Source: UBA920 sp964424635 (GTDB lineage: Bacteria; Patescibacteriota; Doudnabacteria; UBA920). Taken from it: a stretch of 32,955 nt of DNA. Location of the stretch: assembly GCA_964424635.1 (NCBI GenBank), contig CAYRJC010000004.1, forward strand, positions 1 to 32,955, in the 5' to 3' direction. Under the pieces are notes generated by a model. The model ran no database searches. It had not been told where the DNA came from and saw only the letters and a program-made list of their open reading frames with translations. Position 1 is the first letter of the stretch. Every line of letters starts with the position of its first letter. This document shows positions 1-7,214 of the stretch, piece after piece. Both the position numbers and the translations under genes were made by a program.

Positions 1-938
1 TCAAGCTTACCAATCTGTACCCCAGCAGAAATATCAAAAATTCCAGTATCTATGCAAGGGTTTTGACCAGCGCGAACGTAATAAGCCAAGCCCCGACGTT
101 CACGAATTTCTGTGAATAATCTACTGCTCATACCGCCACCCAAGACTGCGCTCAATACTGCAGCCACATTACCGCGCTTGTCTTCGTAGCCAAATGACTT
201 AAACCCTAAATCAAAGTGGGCTTGCTGGGTATCTTTAAATTTTACTGCCACGCGCGGTGCGTTCTGGCTGTTCTTGGAAGCTTCCCAACCATGAAATTTT
301 TTAGCAGGAATCTTTTCCCAATATTTTTTTACAAGTTGATTTAATTTCTTGCGGTCATACTTACCAGAAATTCCTAAAATAATATTGCCCGTTTGATAAT
401 GGCGTTCCAAATAACTTTGAAACATATTGCGGTTAAACTTAGTAACAGTTTCTGGTTCACCAGCAATGGAACGGCCAAGGGGTTGCTTGGGCCACATCAA
501 ATCTTCTAACATTAAACCGGCCACGGCGCGCGGACTGTCTTGATACATATTGATCTCTTCCACGATGACACCTTTTTCTCGTTCCATTTCCGATTTGTCT
601 AATAACGGATTCTGAATCATGTCAGTGAGAATATCAAAAATCATTTCCAAGCGACTGTGATGCGCTTTAATAAAGTACTGTGTATGTTCTTTACCAGTGT
701 TCGCATTCATTTCCCCGCCAATACCATCTACTAATTCGGTGATGGCCATGGCGCTGGGATATTTTTTTGTGCCCTTAAATAAAAAGTGTTCTAAAAAATG
801 AGAAATTCCATTTTCTTTACTTGTTTCGCTACGACTACCGGTCTTAACAAAAAAATCAACCACTACACTCTCCGCATCATTAGATGGAACTTCGATAATA
901 GTTAGTTTATTTTTTAAAACGCGTTTATAATATTTCAT
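1..938 (-). CDS. M16 (insulinase/processing-peptidase-like) zinc peptidase, C-terminus cut by window edge
   Basis: Reading leftward from the ATG at 936-938, the frame is open to the window edge (about 312 residues). It shows the inverted zinc motif HFLEH at residues 47-51, and a glutamate in VEEIN about 76 residues later (E128) as third ligand, so the N-terminal catalytic M16 domain is intact. The visible part also covers the second, inactive-type domain, with GGGMSSRLFTEIRERRGLAY near its end. Family members cleave short peptides or processed leader fragments. The family is known; the substrate here is not. There is no Shine-Dalgarno site. A weak TAAATA at 945-950 lies 6 nt before the ATG, so a leaderless start is possible. 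The gene diverges from the ORF at 1016. Confidence 0.93.
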   Translation of the reverse strand, partial: MKYYKRVLKNKLTIIEVPSNDAESVVVDFFVKTGSRSETSKENGISHFLEHFLFKGTKKYPSAMAITELVDGIGGEMNANTGKEHTQYFIKAHHSRLEMIFDILTDMIQNPLLDKSEMEREKGVIVEEINMYQDSPRAVAGLMLEDLMWPKQPLGRSIAGEPETVTKFNRNMFQSYLERHYQTGNIILGISGKYDRKKLNQLVKKYWEKIPAKKFHGWEASKNSQNAPRVAVKFKDTQQAHFDLGFKSFGYEDKRGNVAAVLSAVLGGGMSSRLFTEIRERRGLAYYVRAGQNPCIDTGIFDISAGVQIGKL

Positions 939-1015
939 TGACTTTATTTAAAAAATTATTGATAATATGCTTAACTTAATATCTTGATATTATATACATA
1001 ATAGAGGAGGAGAAT

Positions 1016-1402
1016 ATGACAGTTATTATAGTTCCAGCACCATTGGTAATTGATTTTGGATGTATCAGCGTTTCTGATTGGCAGATTAAAAGATTTCAAA
1101 AAGATAATAAAGAAAAAGGAATAAAGCTGCAAATTACCTTCTTAGAAACTGCTGACAGATATGAATCAATAAGAGAAGGTAAATCATTTAGTTTAAGAGA
1201 AAAACCTATTCTTGAATTTCTAAAGGAACAATCAAAATGCAAGATTAAAACCGTGACAGGAATAATTCTGAGTTATGATTATCTTTCAATATTTTTCTTG
1301 GGTAAAGAAAATAATTCCTTGACAGAGATAAACTCTCTATACGACATTAGTCGAGGAAAAATTCATTTTTACAAACAAATTCATACAACGAATAATCAAT
1401 AA
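1016..1402 (+). CDS. hypothetical protein, 128 aa
   Basis: Translation begins at an ATG 4 nt after a strong GAGGAGG site (1004-1010 plus flank), which makes this a believable gene although I recognise no family. The product has no signal peptide. It has a hydrophobic start (MTVIIVPAPLVIDFG) that looks like a buried beta strand rather than a membrane segment, a lysine-rich middle, and a second hydrophobic stretch near residues 82-95 (ILSYDYLSIFFLG). It is monocistronic, with a hairpin terminator right behind it that overlaps the end of the convergent glyS. Function unknown. Confidence 0.75.
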   Translation: MTVIIVPAPLVIDFGCISVSDWQIKRFQKDNKEKGIKLQITFLETADRYESIREGKSFSLREKPILEFLKEQSKCKIKTVTGIILSYDYLSIFFLGKENNSLTEINSLYDISRGKIHFYKQIHTTNNQ

Positions 1403-1426
1403 CTGAAAACCATAAAATAGCTTTTT

Positions 1427-1458
1427 ACAGCATACAATCTATGCTGTTTTATTTTTTA
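1427..1458 (+). terminator. intrinsic terminator of the 1016 gene
   Basis: A 7-bp stem (ACAGCAT 1427-1433, ATGCTGT 1441-1447) with a 7-nt loop is followed by a T-rich tract TTTATTTTTT. The 3' arm overlaps the stop codon of the convergent glyS gene. Confidence 0.75.
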
Positions 1459-2854
1459 TAAATTCTACTAACTCACTAATATTTAATCGCTGCTGCTCGG
1501 CTGTATCTCTATCACGAACAGTTACAGTATCATTTTCCAGTGTATCAAAATCAACAGTAATACAATAAGGGGTACCGATTTCATCTTGGCTGTAGTAGCG
1601 TTTTCCAACATTGCCGCGATCATCCCAAGCAGTCATAAACTCTTTAGATAAAGCATCGAAAATAACTTTAGCTTTTTCTACTAATTCTGGTTTGTTTTTT
1701 AACAATGGGAAAACCGCAGCTTTATAAGGAGCTAATTTTGGTGGTAGAGATAACCAAACACGCTTATTATCCCCTTCTCCCTCTTCTTTATAGTGATCAA
1801 GTAAAACAATAAGTATTGTACGATTTAATCCAAAAGCCGGTTCTATAACATGAGGCACATACTTTTCATTTGTTTGCGGATCCAAGTAAGATAAATCTTG
1901 TCCTGATGCTTCGATATGCTTTTGCAAATCATAATCACCTCGATAAGCTAAACCGTATAATTCTTTTTGGCCAAATGGATAACTATACTCAAAATCAATT
2001 GTACGCTTGCTGTAATGGGCACGATCTTCTGCAGAGATTTCTACCTCATGGACATTTTCCATATCAATCTTAAGATCGTCTTTAAGCCAATTAACCATCT
2101 CGACTCTCCAGTATTCAAAAACGTCATTCCAATCGCTGTCTTGTTTTGGAACAGGAATAAAATATTCGAATTCCATCAAATCAAATTCACGGGTACGAAA
2201 AATGAAGTTACCTGGAGTGATTTCATTTCGAAAAGCCTTACCAGCTTGGGCAATACCAAACGGTAATTGTTTTCGGCTTGTTGTTTGTACATTTTTAAAT
2301 TGAACAAACATTGCTTGGGCAGTTTCTGGTCTAAAATAAGCAACATTCGCTTCTTCTTCTGCAGGACCCAAAAAAGTTTTTAACATCAGGTTAAATTTCT
2401 TAGGATCCCCGAGAGCGTTTCCTTTAGGGCTTTTTAGATTTAACTCTTTGATTTTCGCTGCCATAGTATCCAAATCCATACCTACCACATTCACCCCGGC
2501 TTCTTCTAAAAGATGATCTAAACGAAATCTTTCATGAGTTACCATGTCTTCAATCAAGGGATCGCTAAATGTTCCTACATGACCACTAGCTTCCCAAACT
2601 TTTGGATTCATTACTAAGGCTGCATCAATACCAACCATGTCAGGACGTTGCTGCACAAAGCGCTTCCACCATAGCTGCTTAATATTATTTTTTAGTTCTG
2701 TTCCTAATGGCCCGTAATCCCAGGAATTAGCTAGACCGCCATAAATTTCACTGCCAGGATAAACAAACCCCCGACGCTTGGCAAGAGAAACAATTTTATC
2801 CATCTTTCCAGTATCTTGGTCAGAATTTTTCGCTAAATTATCTTTATTTGACAT
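1439..2854 (-). CDS. glyS: glycyl-tRNA synthetase, single-chain alpha2 type
   Basis: Charges tRNA-Gly with glycine in the cytosol. This 471-aa class II synthetase is of the homodimeric type (as in Thermus and eukaryotes), not the alpha2beta2 type. Motif 1 lies near residues 49-66, motif 2 is FRNEITPGNFIFRTREFDL (208-226), and motif 3 is GLNRTILIVLLDHY (342-355). The anticodon-binding domain begins around residue 375 (LAPYKAAVFPLL) and includes DRGNVGKRY and DEIGTPYCITVD. Length is slightly under the usual 460-510 range's middle. The ATG at 2854 has no Shine-Dalgarno; a -10 TACAAT ends 6 nt upstream, implying a leaderless mRNA. It is transcribed alone and converges on the 1016 gene. Confidence 0.97.
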   Translation of the reverse strand: MSNKDNLAKNSDQDTGKMDKIVSLAKRRGFVYPGSEIYGGLANSWDYGPLGTELKNNIKQLWWKRFVQQRPDMVGIDAALVMNPKVWEASGHVGTFSDPLIEDMVTHERFRLDHLLEEAGVNVVGMDLDTMAAKIKELNLKSPKGNALGDPKKFNLMLKTFLGPAEEEANVAYFRPETAQAMFVQFKNVQTTSRKQLPFGIAQAGKAFRNEITPGNFIFRTREFDLMEFEYFIPVPKQDSDWNDVFEYWRVEMVNWLKDDLKIDMENVHEVEISAEDRAHYSKRTIDFEYSYPFGQKELYGLAYRGDYDLQKHIEASGQDLSYLDPQTNEKYVPHVIEPAFGLNRTILIVLLDHYKEEGEGDNKRVWLSLPPKLAPYKAAVFPLLKNKPELVEKAKVIFDALSKEFMTAWDDRGNVGKRYYSQDEIGTPYCITVDFDTLENDTVTVRDRDTAEQQRLNISELVEFIKNKTA

Positions 2855-2860
2855 AAGAAA

Positions 2861-2889
2861 ATTGTATCATTTACTAATATTTTGGGCAA
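2861..2889 (-). promoter_or_regulatory. glyS promoter giving a leaderless mRNA
   Basis: -35 TTGCCC (2884-2889), 17-nt spacer, -10 TACAAT (2861-2866). Only 6 nt separate the -10 from the glyS ATG, so the expected +1 is the A of the start codon. Confidence 0.7.
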
Positions 2890-2892
2890 AAT

Positions 2893-2915
2893 AAAAAAGC
2901 GGCTTTAACGGCCGC
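2893..2915 (-). terminator. intrinsic terminator of the 2936 lipoprotein gene
   Basis: On the minus strand a GCGGC stem closes with GCCGC around a 7-nt loop, followed by TTTTTTATTTT. It sits directly upstream of the glyS -35 box and insulates glyS from the gene before it. Confidence 0.8.
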
Positions 2916-2935
2916 AATTACACTCAACTTTAATA

Positions 2936-3622
2936 TTATTCTTCAGGGATAGGAAGCAACCAATCCTTCGGAAAATTTGGACAATCAAGATAAAAAAAGT
3001 CTTCTAACCTTTCTTCTCTAACCTTTAAATTAGTTTCATATTCGTCCACAATCTTTTTTGAGCTAGCAAAAAATTTGGGAATCCTGAGATCATTTGTTGG
3101 TTTAAAACCGTTTCCAGTATCATAAACCGGTTTCTCGCCAGACTTTTGTAGTAAAGTAACCATTTTACCCAAGCTTATATACCTTACCTCTATTCCAATA
3201 ACTTCTGATTCCAGAGTAATTATGCTAATTTCCGCAGCAACCAAACCTGTTGACTTAGCTATATAAGTAATATTATAAATATCGCTATTTCCAGAGCCAG
3301 TAGTCTCAAACTTAACATCCATTAAGTTACGGAGCTGAGGAGTTAACTGCTTGGTATTAGTATTAACATTAGTATTTGTGTTGGGTTTTAAATTTGAATT
3401 GACGTTATTGTTTTTATTCAAATTCAGATTAAAATCTTTATTTGATTCAGTTTCTTGAGTTTGATTCGATATATTATTATTCGAATTATCAACTTGCACT
3501 TTTTCGACGGAATTATTACTTATCAGCTGATCATAAGAACAACCCAAAGCCATAAATCCTAAAACGACAACGATTAAACCTAAAATAAATTTAATATTAA
3601 AAAAATTTTTTGTTTTTAACAT
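2936..3622 (-). CDS. putative lipoprotein with Asn-rich linker, function unknown
   Basis: The start is set at the ATG at 3622, behind GGAGGAA; an in-frame ATG 15 nt upstream overlaps this ribosome site and is unlikely. The 228-aa product begins with a lysine-containing n-region, a hydrophobic core (FILGLIVVVLGF) and the lipobox MALGC, so it should be lipid-anchored outside the membrane. Residues about 30-95 form a low-complexity linker of Asn, Thr and Gln (NTNTNVNTNT). A folded C-terminal domain of about 130 residues follows, which I do not recognise; it contains one cysteine (LDCPNFP). It has its own promoter and terminator. Confidence 0.8.
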   Translation of the reverse strand: MLKTKNFFNIKFILGLIVVVLGFMALGCSYDQLISNNSVEKVQVDNSNNNISNQTQETESNKDFNLNLNKNNNVNSNLKPNTNTNVNTNTKQLTPQLRNLMDVKFETTGSGNSDIYNITYIAKSTGLVAAEISIITLESEVIGIEVRYISLGKMVTLLQKSGEKPVYDTGNGFKPTNDLRIPKFFASSKKIVDEYETNLKVREERLEDFFYLDCPNFPKDWLLPIPEE

Positions 3623-3651
3623 AACTTCCTCCATCAAATTTTGATTTTCTC

Positions 3652-3725
3652 ACTTCTTAAAAAATTTATACATTAATCTAAGAAGTCAGAAAAAGTAGCA
3701 TATCTCAAAAATACACCAGTGTCAA
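3652..3725 (-). promoter_or_regulatory. promoter of the 3622 lipoprotein gene with a hairpin at the transcript 5' end
   Basis: TTGACA (3720-3725), 17-nt spacer, TATGCT (3697-3702) point to a start near 3690. A perfect 8-bp inverted repeat (TAAGAAGT 3679-3686 with ACTTCTTA 3652-3659, plus-strand reading) begins about 4 nt into the transcript and could fold as a 5' stem-loop. Confidence 0.65.
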
Positions 3726-3760
3726 TCCTGCAATCACAAAATCATTACTTTTAATAAATC

Positions 3761-4606
3761 TTATTTACGAACCCGGCTAAGCAATTCACGATAACTTTCC
3801 TCACTGGAAACATCCAGCCAATTTCCTTCATATACATAACCACCGAGCCTACCTTCTTCTGCTAGCTGCATAAAGGCGCTTGTTTCCAATTTTATATCTG
3901 CAGCTTTAATATAATCAAAAACATTTGGCTCCAGTACATATACACCGGCGTTTACAAGATGAGATTTGATCACACCTAACTTAGGCTTTTCTTTAAACTC
4001 AATGACTCTACTCCCAGCAAGTTTAGCTACTCCCCATGACTTAACGTTATCTACTGAAGTGAGCATCATGGTCGCAAAATTATTCTTATGAAGTTTATGA
4101 AATTCAATTAAATCAAAATAGTTTATATCAGTATACACATCCCCATAAACCATTAAAAAGGTTTTATCACTAAAAAAACTTTTCGCTTCTTTCAAAGCCT
4201 GTGCGGTACCTCTCACAGATGCACTCTGTTCTATATAATCAATTCTTACTCCTAATTTTTGACCGTTTCGGAAATAATCTTTGATTTTCTGACCTGCAGT
4301 CCCTACAGAAATAATAATTTCTTTAATCCCGAAGCTAGCCATTAATCTTATAGTACCTTCTAACAAAGGAGCACCATTTACTGGCAGCATGGCCTTGGGC
4401 AAATCACCAGAGGTTAACCCTGGAAATTTGATTTGCTTGCCGCCAACCAAAATTAAAGCCTTAGGAGGACGATACTCTAAACTCTGTTTTAAATAATATT
4501 CAATTACCTGACTGCGGTTACTTAAATTATTTACTCCAATTTCTTTATCCACTAAGCGTAAAACATTTTTTTCTACTGTGATTGTTAATCGAGCTTTATT
4601 CTTCAT
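3761..4606 (-). CDS. ribbon-helix-helix domain fused to a sugar-nucleotidyltransferase-like domain
   Basis: The 281-aa product joins two folds. Residues 5-44 read as a ribbon-helix-helix DNA-binding domain: a beta strand RLTITV, helix A (EKNVLRLVDKEIG) and helix B starting SNRSQVIEYYLKQ. Residues 48-281 are an NTP_transferase-like domain of the GlmU/RmlA/Mpg1 group: ALILVGG, DLPKAMLPVNGAPLL, GTAQAL (133-138) and the metal-binding MVYGDV (D156). The nucleotide loop is degenerate: GG-K-QIKFPGLT stands where families have GG-x-GTRL-xPLT, so catalysis is uncertain. No left-handed beta-helix acyltransferase domain follows. The promoter region carries three 10-bp repeats, suggesting autoregulation. 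It diverges from the dehydrogenase at 4712. Confidence 0.85.
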   Translation of the reverse strand: MKNKARLTITVEKNVLRLVDKEIGVNNLSNRSQVIEYYLKQSLEYRPPKALILVGGKQIKFPGLTSGDLPKAMLPVNGAPLLEGTIRLMASFGIKEIIISVGTAGQKIKDYFRNGQKLGVRIDYIEQSASVRGTAQALKEAKSFFSDKTFLMVYGDVYTDINYFDLIEFHKLHKNNFATMMLTSVDNVKSWGVAKLAGSRVIEFKEKPKLGVIKSHLVNAGVYVLEPNVFDYIKAADIKLETSAFMQLAEEGRLGGYVYEGNWLDVSSEESYRELLSRVRK

Positions 4607-4615
4607 AATAAATAT

Positions 4616-4645
4616 TTATCATACTTTATCATATATTATCATACT
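4616..4645. repeat. three 10-bp direct repeats TTATCATA(C/T)(T/A), candidate operator
   Basis: TTATCATA occurs at 4616, 4626 and 4636 with an exact 10-bp period, so all copies face the same side of the helix. The block covers the -10 to -35 zone of the RHH-nucleotidyltransferase gene (candidate -10 TAAATA at 4613-4618, 6 nt from its ATG) and ends 5 bp before the -35 of the divergent dehydrogenase. This is the geometry expected for cooperative ribbon-helix-helix dimers. Confidence 0.7.
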
Positions 4646-4650
4646 ATTTT

Positions 4651-4679
4651 TTGTTTTTTCCAGAGACTATTTTTATAAT
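4651..4679 (+). promoter_or_regulatory. promoter of the 4712 dehydrogenase gene
   Basis: TTGTTT (4651-4656), 17-nt spacer and TATAAT (4674-4679), followed by a short leader with AGGAGG (4698-4703). It lies back to back with the repeat block at 4616-4645. Confidence 0.65.
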
Positions 4680-4711
4680 CAAAATAACAAATCAATTAGG
4701 AGGATATATGT

Positions 4712-5701
4712 ATGAGAAAATTTAAAATTGCGGTAACTGATCCGCTGACTGATGATGTCATTAACTATCTAAAGTCAAAGGAAGATTTGGAAGTAGAATT
4801 AATGTATGGAGTCGAACACCATATATTACAAATGAGAGTGAGAGAGTTTGATGGTTTATTAATTAGAAGTCGCACTAAAATCACAGATTGGATAATACAA
4901 GATGGCATCAGTGGTAATCTAAAAGTTGTAGGAACGGCCACTGCTGGAGTTGACCATATTAACCTAAGTAGCGCAAAGACTCATAGAATTACAGTAGTTA
5001 ATTCTCCCTGGGGTAATTCTTTGGCTAATGCCGAATATATTATTGGAATGATGATTGCACTATCCAGAAACTTTATCCCCTATCATAATAAAATGAAGAG
5101 AGGGATATGGAATCAAGAATATGGAATTGGTCCAGAAATTGCTGGTAAAAATTTTTGCACAATTGGGTTTGGAAGAATTGGTAGCCTAGCTGCAGAAAAA
5201 GCTCGCGCCCTAGGTATGAATGTTTTCGCCAATGATCCCTTTCAAAACCAATCAAGAATGGAATCAAAACTAGTTAAACATTTACCTTTAGAAGAACTAC
5301 TTCCTCTAGCTGACTTTTTATCAATCTCTGTCCCCTATTATTCAAAAACAATTAATTTATTGAGAGAAAAAGAATTGTCTTTGCTTAAAAAAAGCTGTTA
5401 TGTAATTCAAAGTTCTAGAGGTGGGGTGATTGATGAACTAGCATTAATAAAAGCTTTACAACAGAAAAAAATCGCCGGGGCGTGCATTGATGTTTTTGAA
5501 CACGAACCAAATTTTGATAAAGATTTTACAAAGCTCCCTAACGTTATTCTTACTCCCCACATTGGCTGCTCTTCCAAAGAATCAAGAATCAGATCAGGAA
5601 TGATTGTAGCCGAGGATGTATTAAGGGTTCTAAATAAACAAGAACCAATTAATGCAGTGGGACCAGTTAGTGCAGAAAATTTTCACAAATTATTAGGATA
5701 A
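4712..5701 (+). CDS. D-isomer-specific 2-hydroxyacid dehydrogenase (phosphoglycerate-dehydrogenase-like)
   Basis: NAD(P)-dependent oxidoreductase for a D-2-hydroxyacid. The 329-aa protein has the Rossmann motif GFGRIG in the nucleotide domain and the catalytic trio of the family: Arg in SSRGGVIDE, Glu in DVFEHEP and His in TPHIGCSS. The substrate-domain stretch TATAGVDHI resembles SerA. There is no C-terminal ACT domain, so classical serine feedback is not expected. Substrate could be 3-phosphoglycerate or another hydroxyacid; the sequence does not decide. Start: the ATG at 4712 follows AGGAGG by 8 nt; an out-of-frame ATG at 4708 precedes it. It ends at a strong terminator. Confidence 0.92.
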   Translation: MRKFKIAVTDPLTDDVINYLKSKEDLEVELMYGVEHHILQMRVREFDGLLIRSRTKITDWIIQDGISGNLKVVGTATAGVDHINLSSAKTHRITVVNSPWGNSLANAEYIIGMMIALSRNFIPYHNKMKRGIWNQEYGIGPEIAGKNFCTIGFGRIGSLAAEKARALGMNVFANDPFQNQSRMESKLVKHLPLEELLPLADFLSISVPYYSKTINLLREKELSLLKKSCYVIQSSRGGVIDELALIKALQQKKIAGACIDVFEHEPNFDKDFTKLPNVILTPHIGCSSKESRIRSGMIVAEDVLRVLNKQEPINAVGPVSAENFHKLLG

Positions 5702-5703
5702 TA

Positions 5704-5732
5704 AAAGATGGGTAATATTAACCCATCTTTTT
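5704..5732 (+). terminator. terminator after the 4712 dehydrogenase
   Basis: A 10-bp stem (AAAGATGGGT with ACCCATCTTT) around a 7-nt loop, followed by T-rich sequence. The A/T flanks are symmetric, so it may also serve tgt from the other side. Confidence 0.85.
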
Positions 5733-5813
5733 ATTAACTCAAGTTATTTAATCGAAAATTATATTTTTCTGATCAAATTTATATAATCTTTTAAAGTCAA
5801 AATTTTCTATAAA

Positions 5814-6977
5814 TTATTTTTTAGGAGTTAAATCTTTAAAGTCTTTTAGCATCTCATCAAAATAATCATGAGAAATCGCAGACCTGATTTTCTCCATAAA
5901 ATTTAAATAGAAACGAAGATTATGCATAGTCGCCAAACGGGTCCCTAGTATCTCACCAGAGGCTAACAAGTGACGCAAGTAAGCTTTAGTATGATGCAAA
6001 CACAAATAACAATTACAAGTATTATCTACTGGAGTAAAATCTTCTTTATATTTTTCCAAGCGCACATCAATTGTTTCATAACCTTCTTTACCATCTTCAT
6101 CTTTAGCGGCAACATACAAACGACCATGTCTAGCTTCACGAGTCGGGATAACACAATCAAAAGTATCACAACCACGAGCCACTCCCTGTAAGATATCAAA
6201 TGGAGTTCCCACTCCTAACAAGTGCTTGGGTGCAGTTTCTGGTAAATAAGGAATTGTATACTCAATAGCTTTCATCATTTCTTCATGTGGCTCCCCTACC
6301 GCCACCCCGCCAATTGCAAAACCTTCAAAACCAAATTCCGTCATTTGCGTAGCGCTAATTTTTCTCAAGTCAGAAAAACTAGCCCCTTGTACGATTCCCC
6401 ATAGCTTTTGGTCCGGATTTACAGGATCACCATCTTGAACGATTCGCTGATGTTCACGCAATGCTCGCTCTGCCCATCTAGTAGTTAATTCAATAGATTC
6501 TTTACTACGAGAGTATTCAAATGGAAACCCAGGAAAATCATCTAAGATAAGTGCGATATCACTTCCCAAATTAGCTTGAATATCAATTGACTTCTCTGGT
6601 GATAAAATTTCTTGTTTACCATCTAAATCAAACTGAAATAATACACCTGCCTCCATAACCTTACGCATTTTTGCCAAAGAATAAACTTGAAAACCACCGG
6701 AGTCAGTAAAAATCGGACCTTTCCAGTTCATAAATTTATGAAGACCACCTGCTTTATAAATCAGACTATCACCAGGACGCTGCCATAAATGATATGTATT
6801 AGCCAATACCATGGTCGCACCCCAAAATTTTATTTCTTCACTTGTTACAGTCTTAACTGTACCTTTAGTGCCGATAGGTAAAAACTGAGGGGTAATAATA
6901 TCACCGTGTCCTGTATGGATAATCCCAGTACGAGCTTTGGTATTTTCATCTTTTTTTGTAATTTCGAAATATGACAT
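5814..6977 (-). CDS. tgt: tRNA-guanine transglycosylase
   Basis: Exchanges G34 of GUN-anticodon tRNAs for a 7-deazaguanine in queuosine formation. The 387-aa protein keeps the substrate aspartate in DSGGFQV (D92), the nucleophile in FDCVIPTR (D274), the GGVAVGE loop, and the zinc site C321-x-C323-x2-C326 with H352. One point is unusual: the bacterial D-E-C triplet (Asp156-Glu157-Cys158 in Zymomonas numbering) reads D146-D147-F148, so the cysteine beside the base pocket is phenylalanine. No preQ1 synthesis gene is visible in the window, so salvage of an external base is possible. The start has a perfect TATAAT 6 nt upstream and no Shine-Dalgarno. Confidence 0.97.
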   Translation of the reverse strand: MSYFEITKKDENTKARTGIIHTGHGDIITPQFLPIGTKGTVKTVTSEEIKFWGATMVLANTYHLWQRPGDSLIYKAGGLHKFMNWKGPIFTDSGGFQVYSLAKMRKVMEAGVLFQFDLDGKQEILSPEKSIDIQANLGSDIALILDDFPGFPFEYSRSKESIELTTRWAERALREHQRIVQDGDPVNPDQKLWGIVQGASFSDLRKISATQMTEFGFEGFAIGGVAVGEPHEEMMKAIEYTIPYLPETAPKHLLGVGTPFDILQGVARGCDTFDCVIPTREARHGRLYVAAKDEDGKEGYETIDVRLEKYKEDFTPVDNTCNCYLCLHHTKAYLRHLLASGEILGTRLATMHNLRFYLNFMEKIRSAISHDYFDEMLKDFKDLTPKK

Positions 6978-6983
6978 AGATAT

Positions 6984-6989
6984 ATTATA
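6984..6989 (-). promoter_or_regulatory. tgt -10 element, leaderless start
   Basis: Consensus TATAAT ends 6 nt before the tgt ATG. The -35 is weak (TTTATT at 7007-7012, 17-nt spacer). It is back to back with TATACT (7019-7024), which lies 8 nt before the divergent ATG at 7033. Confidence 0.65.
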
Positions 6990-7032
6990 ACTAAGATAGC
7001 TAGCTAAATAAAATTTGCTATACTTTCAGTAT

Positions 7033-7203
7033 ATGAACGATCCAAAACACATACAAAAACTGAAGAATACTATAGAAACTGCTTATTCCAAATTTACTCA
7101 AGAATGGGAGCAAATTAACTCTGAGTTAGATAAAATAAATGATGAAGTCGATATCAAAATTGAATCAGGTCAAATAAAAAATATTCGAGACGAATTGAAA
7201 TAA
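7033..7203 (+). CDS. small coiled-coil hypothetical protein, 56 aa
   Basis: I start this at the ATG at 7033 rather than the upstream TTG at 7015, because the -10 TATACT (7019-7024) lies over the earlier codons and puts the transcript start at or next to the ATG. The product is charged and helical throughout (KLKNTIETAYSKF, INSELDKINDEVDIKI), with heptad-like spacing of hydrophobic residues, no cysteines and no membrane segment. It sits 11 nt before the larger 7215 gene, very likely in one transcript, and may be a partner of that protein's N-terminal coiled coil. No family recognised. Confidence 0.6.
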   Translation: MNDPKHIQKLKNTIETAYSKFTQEWEQINSELDKINDEVDIKIESGQIKNIRDELK

Positions 7204-7214
7204 TTGTTACTACC

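Noticed and set aside
4616..4645. CRISPR-like repeat
   Set aside because: Units are only 10 bp and contiguous without spacers; an operator is the better reading.
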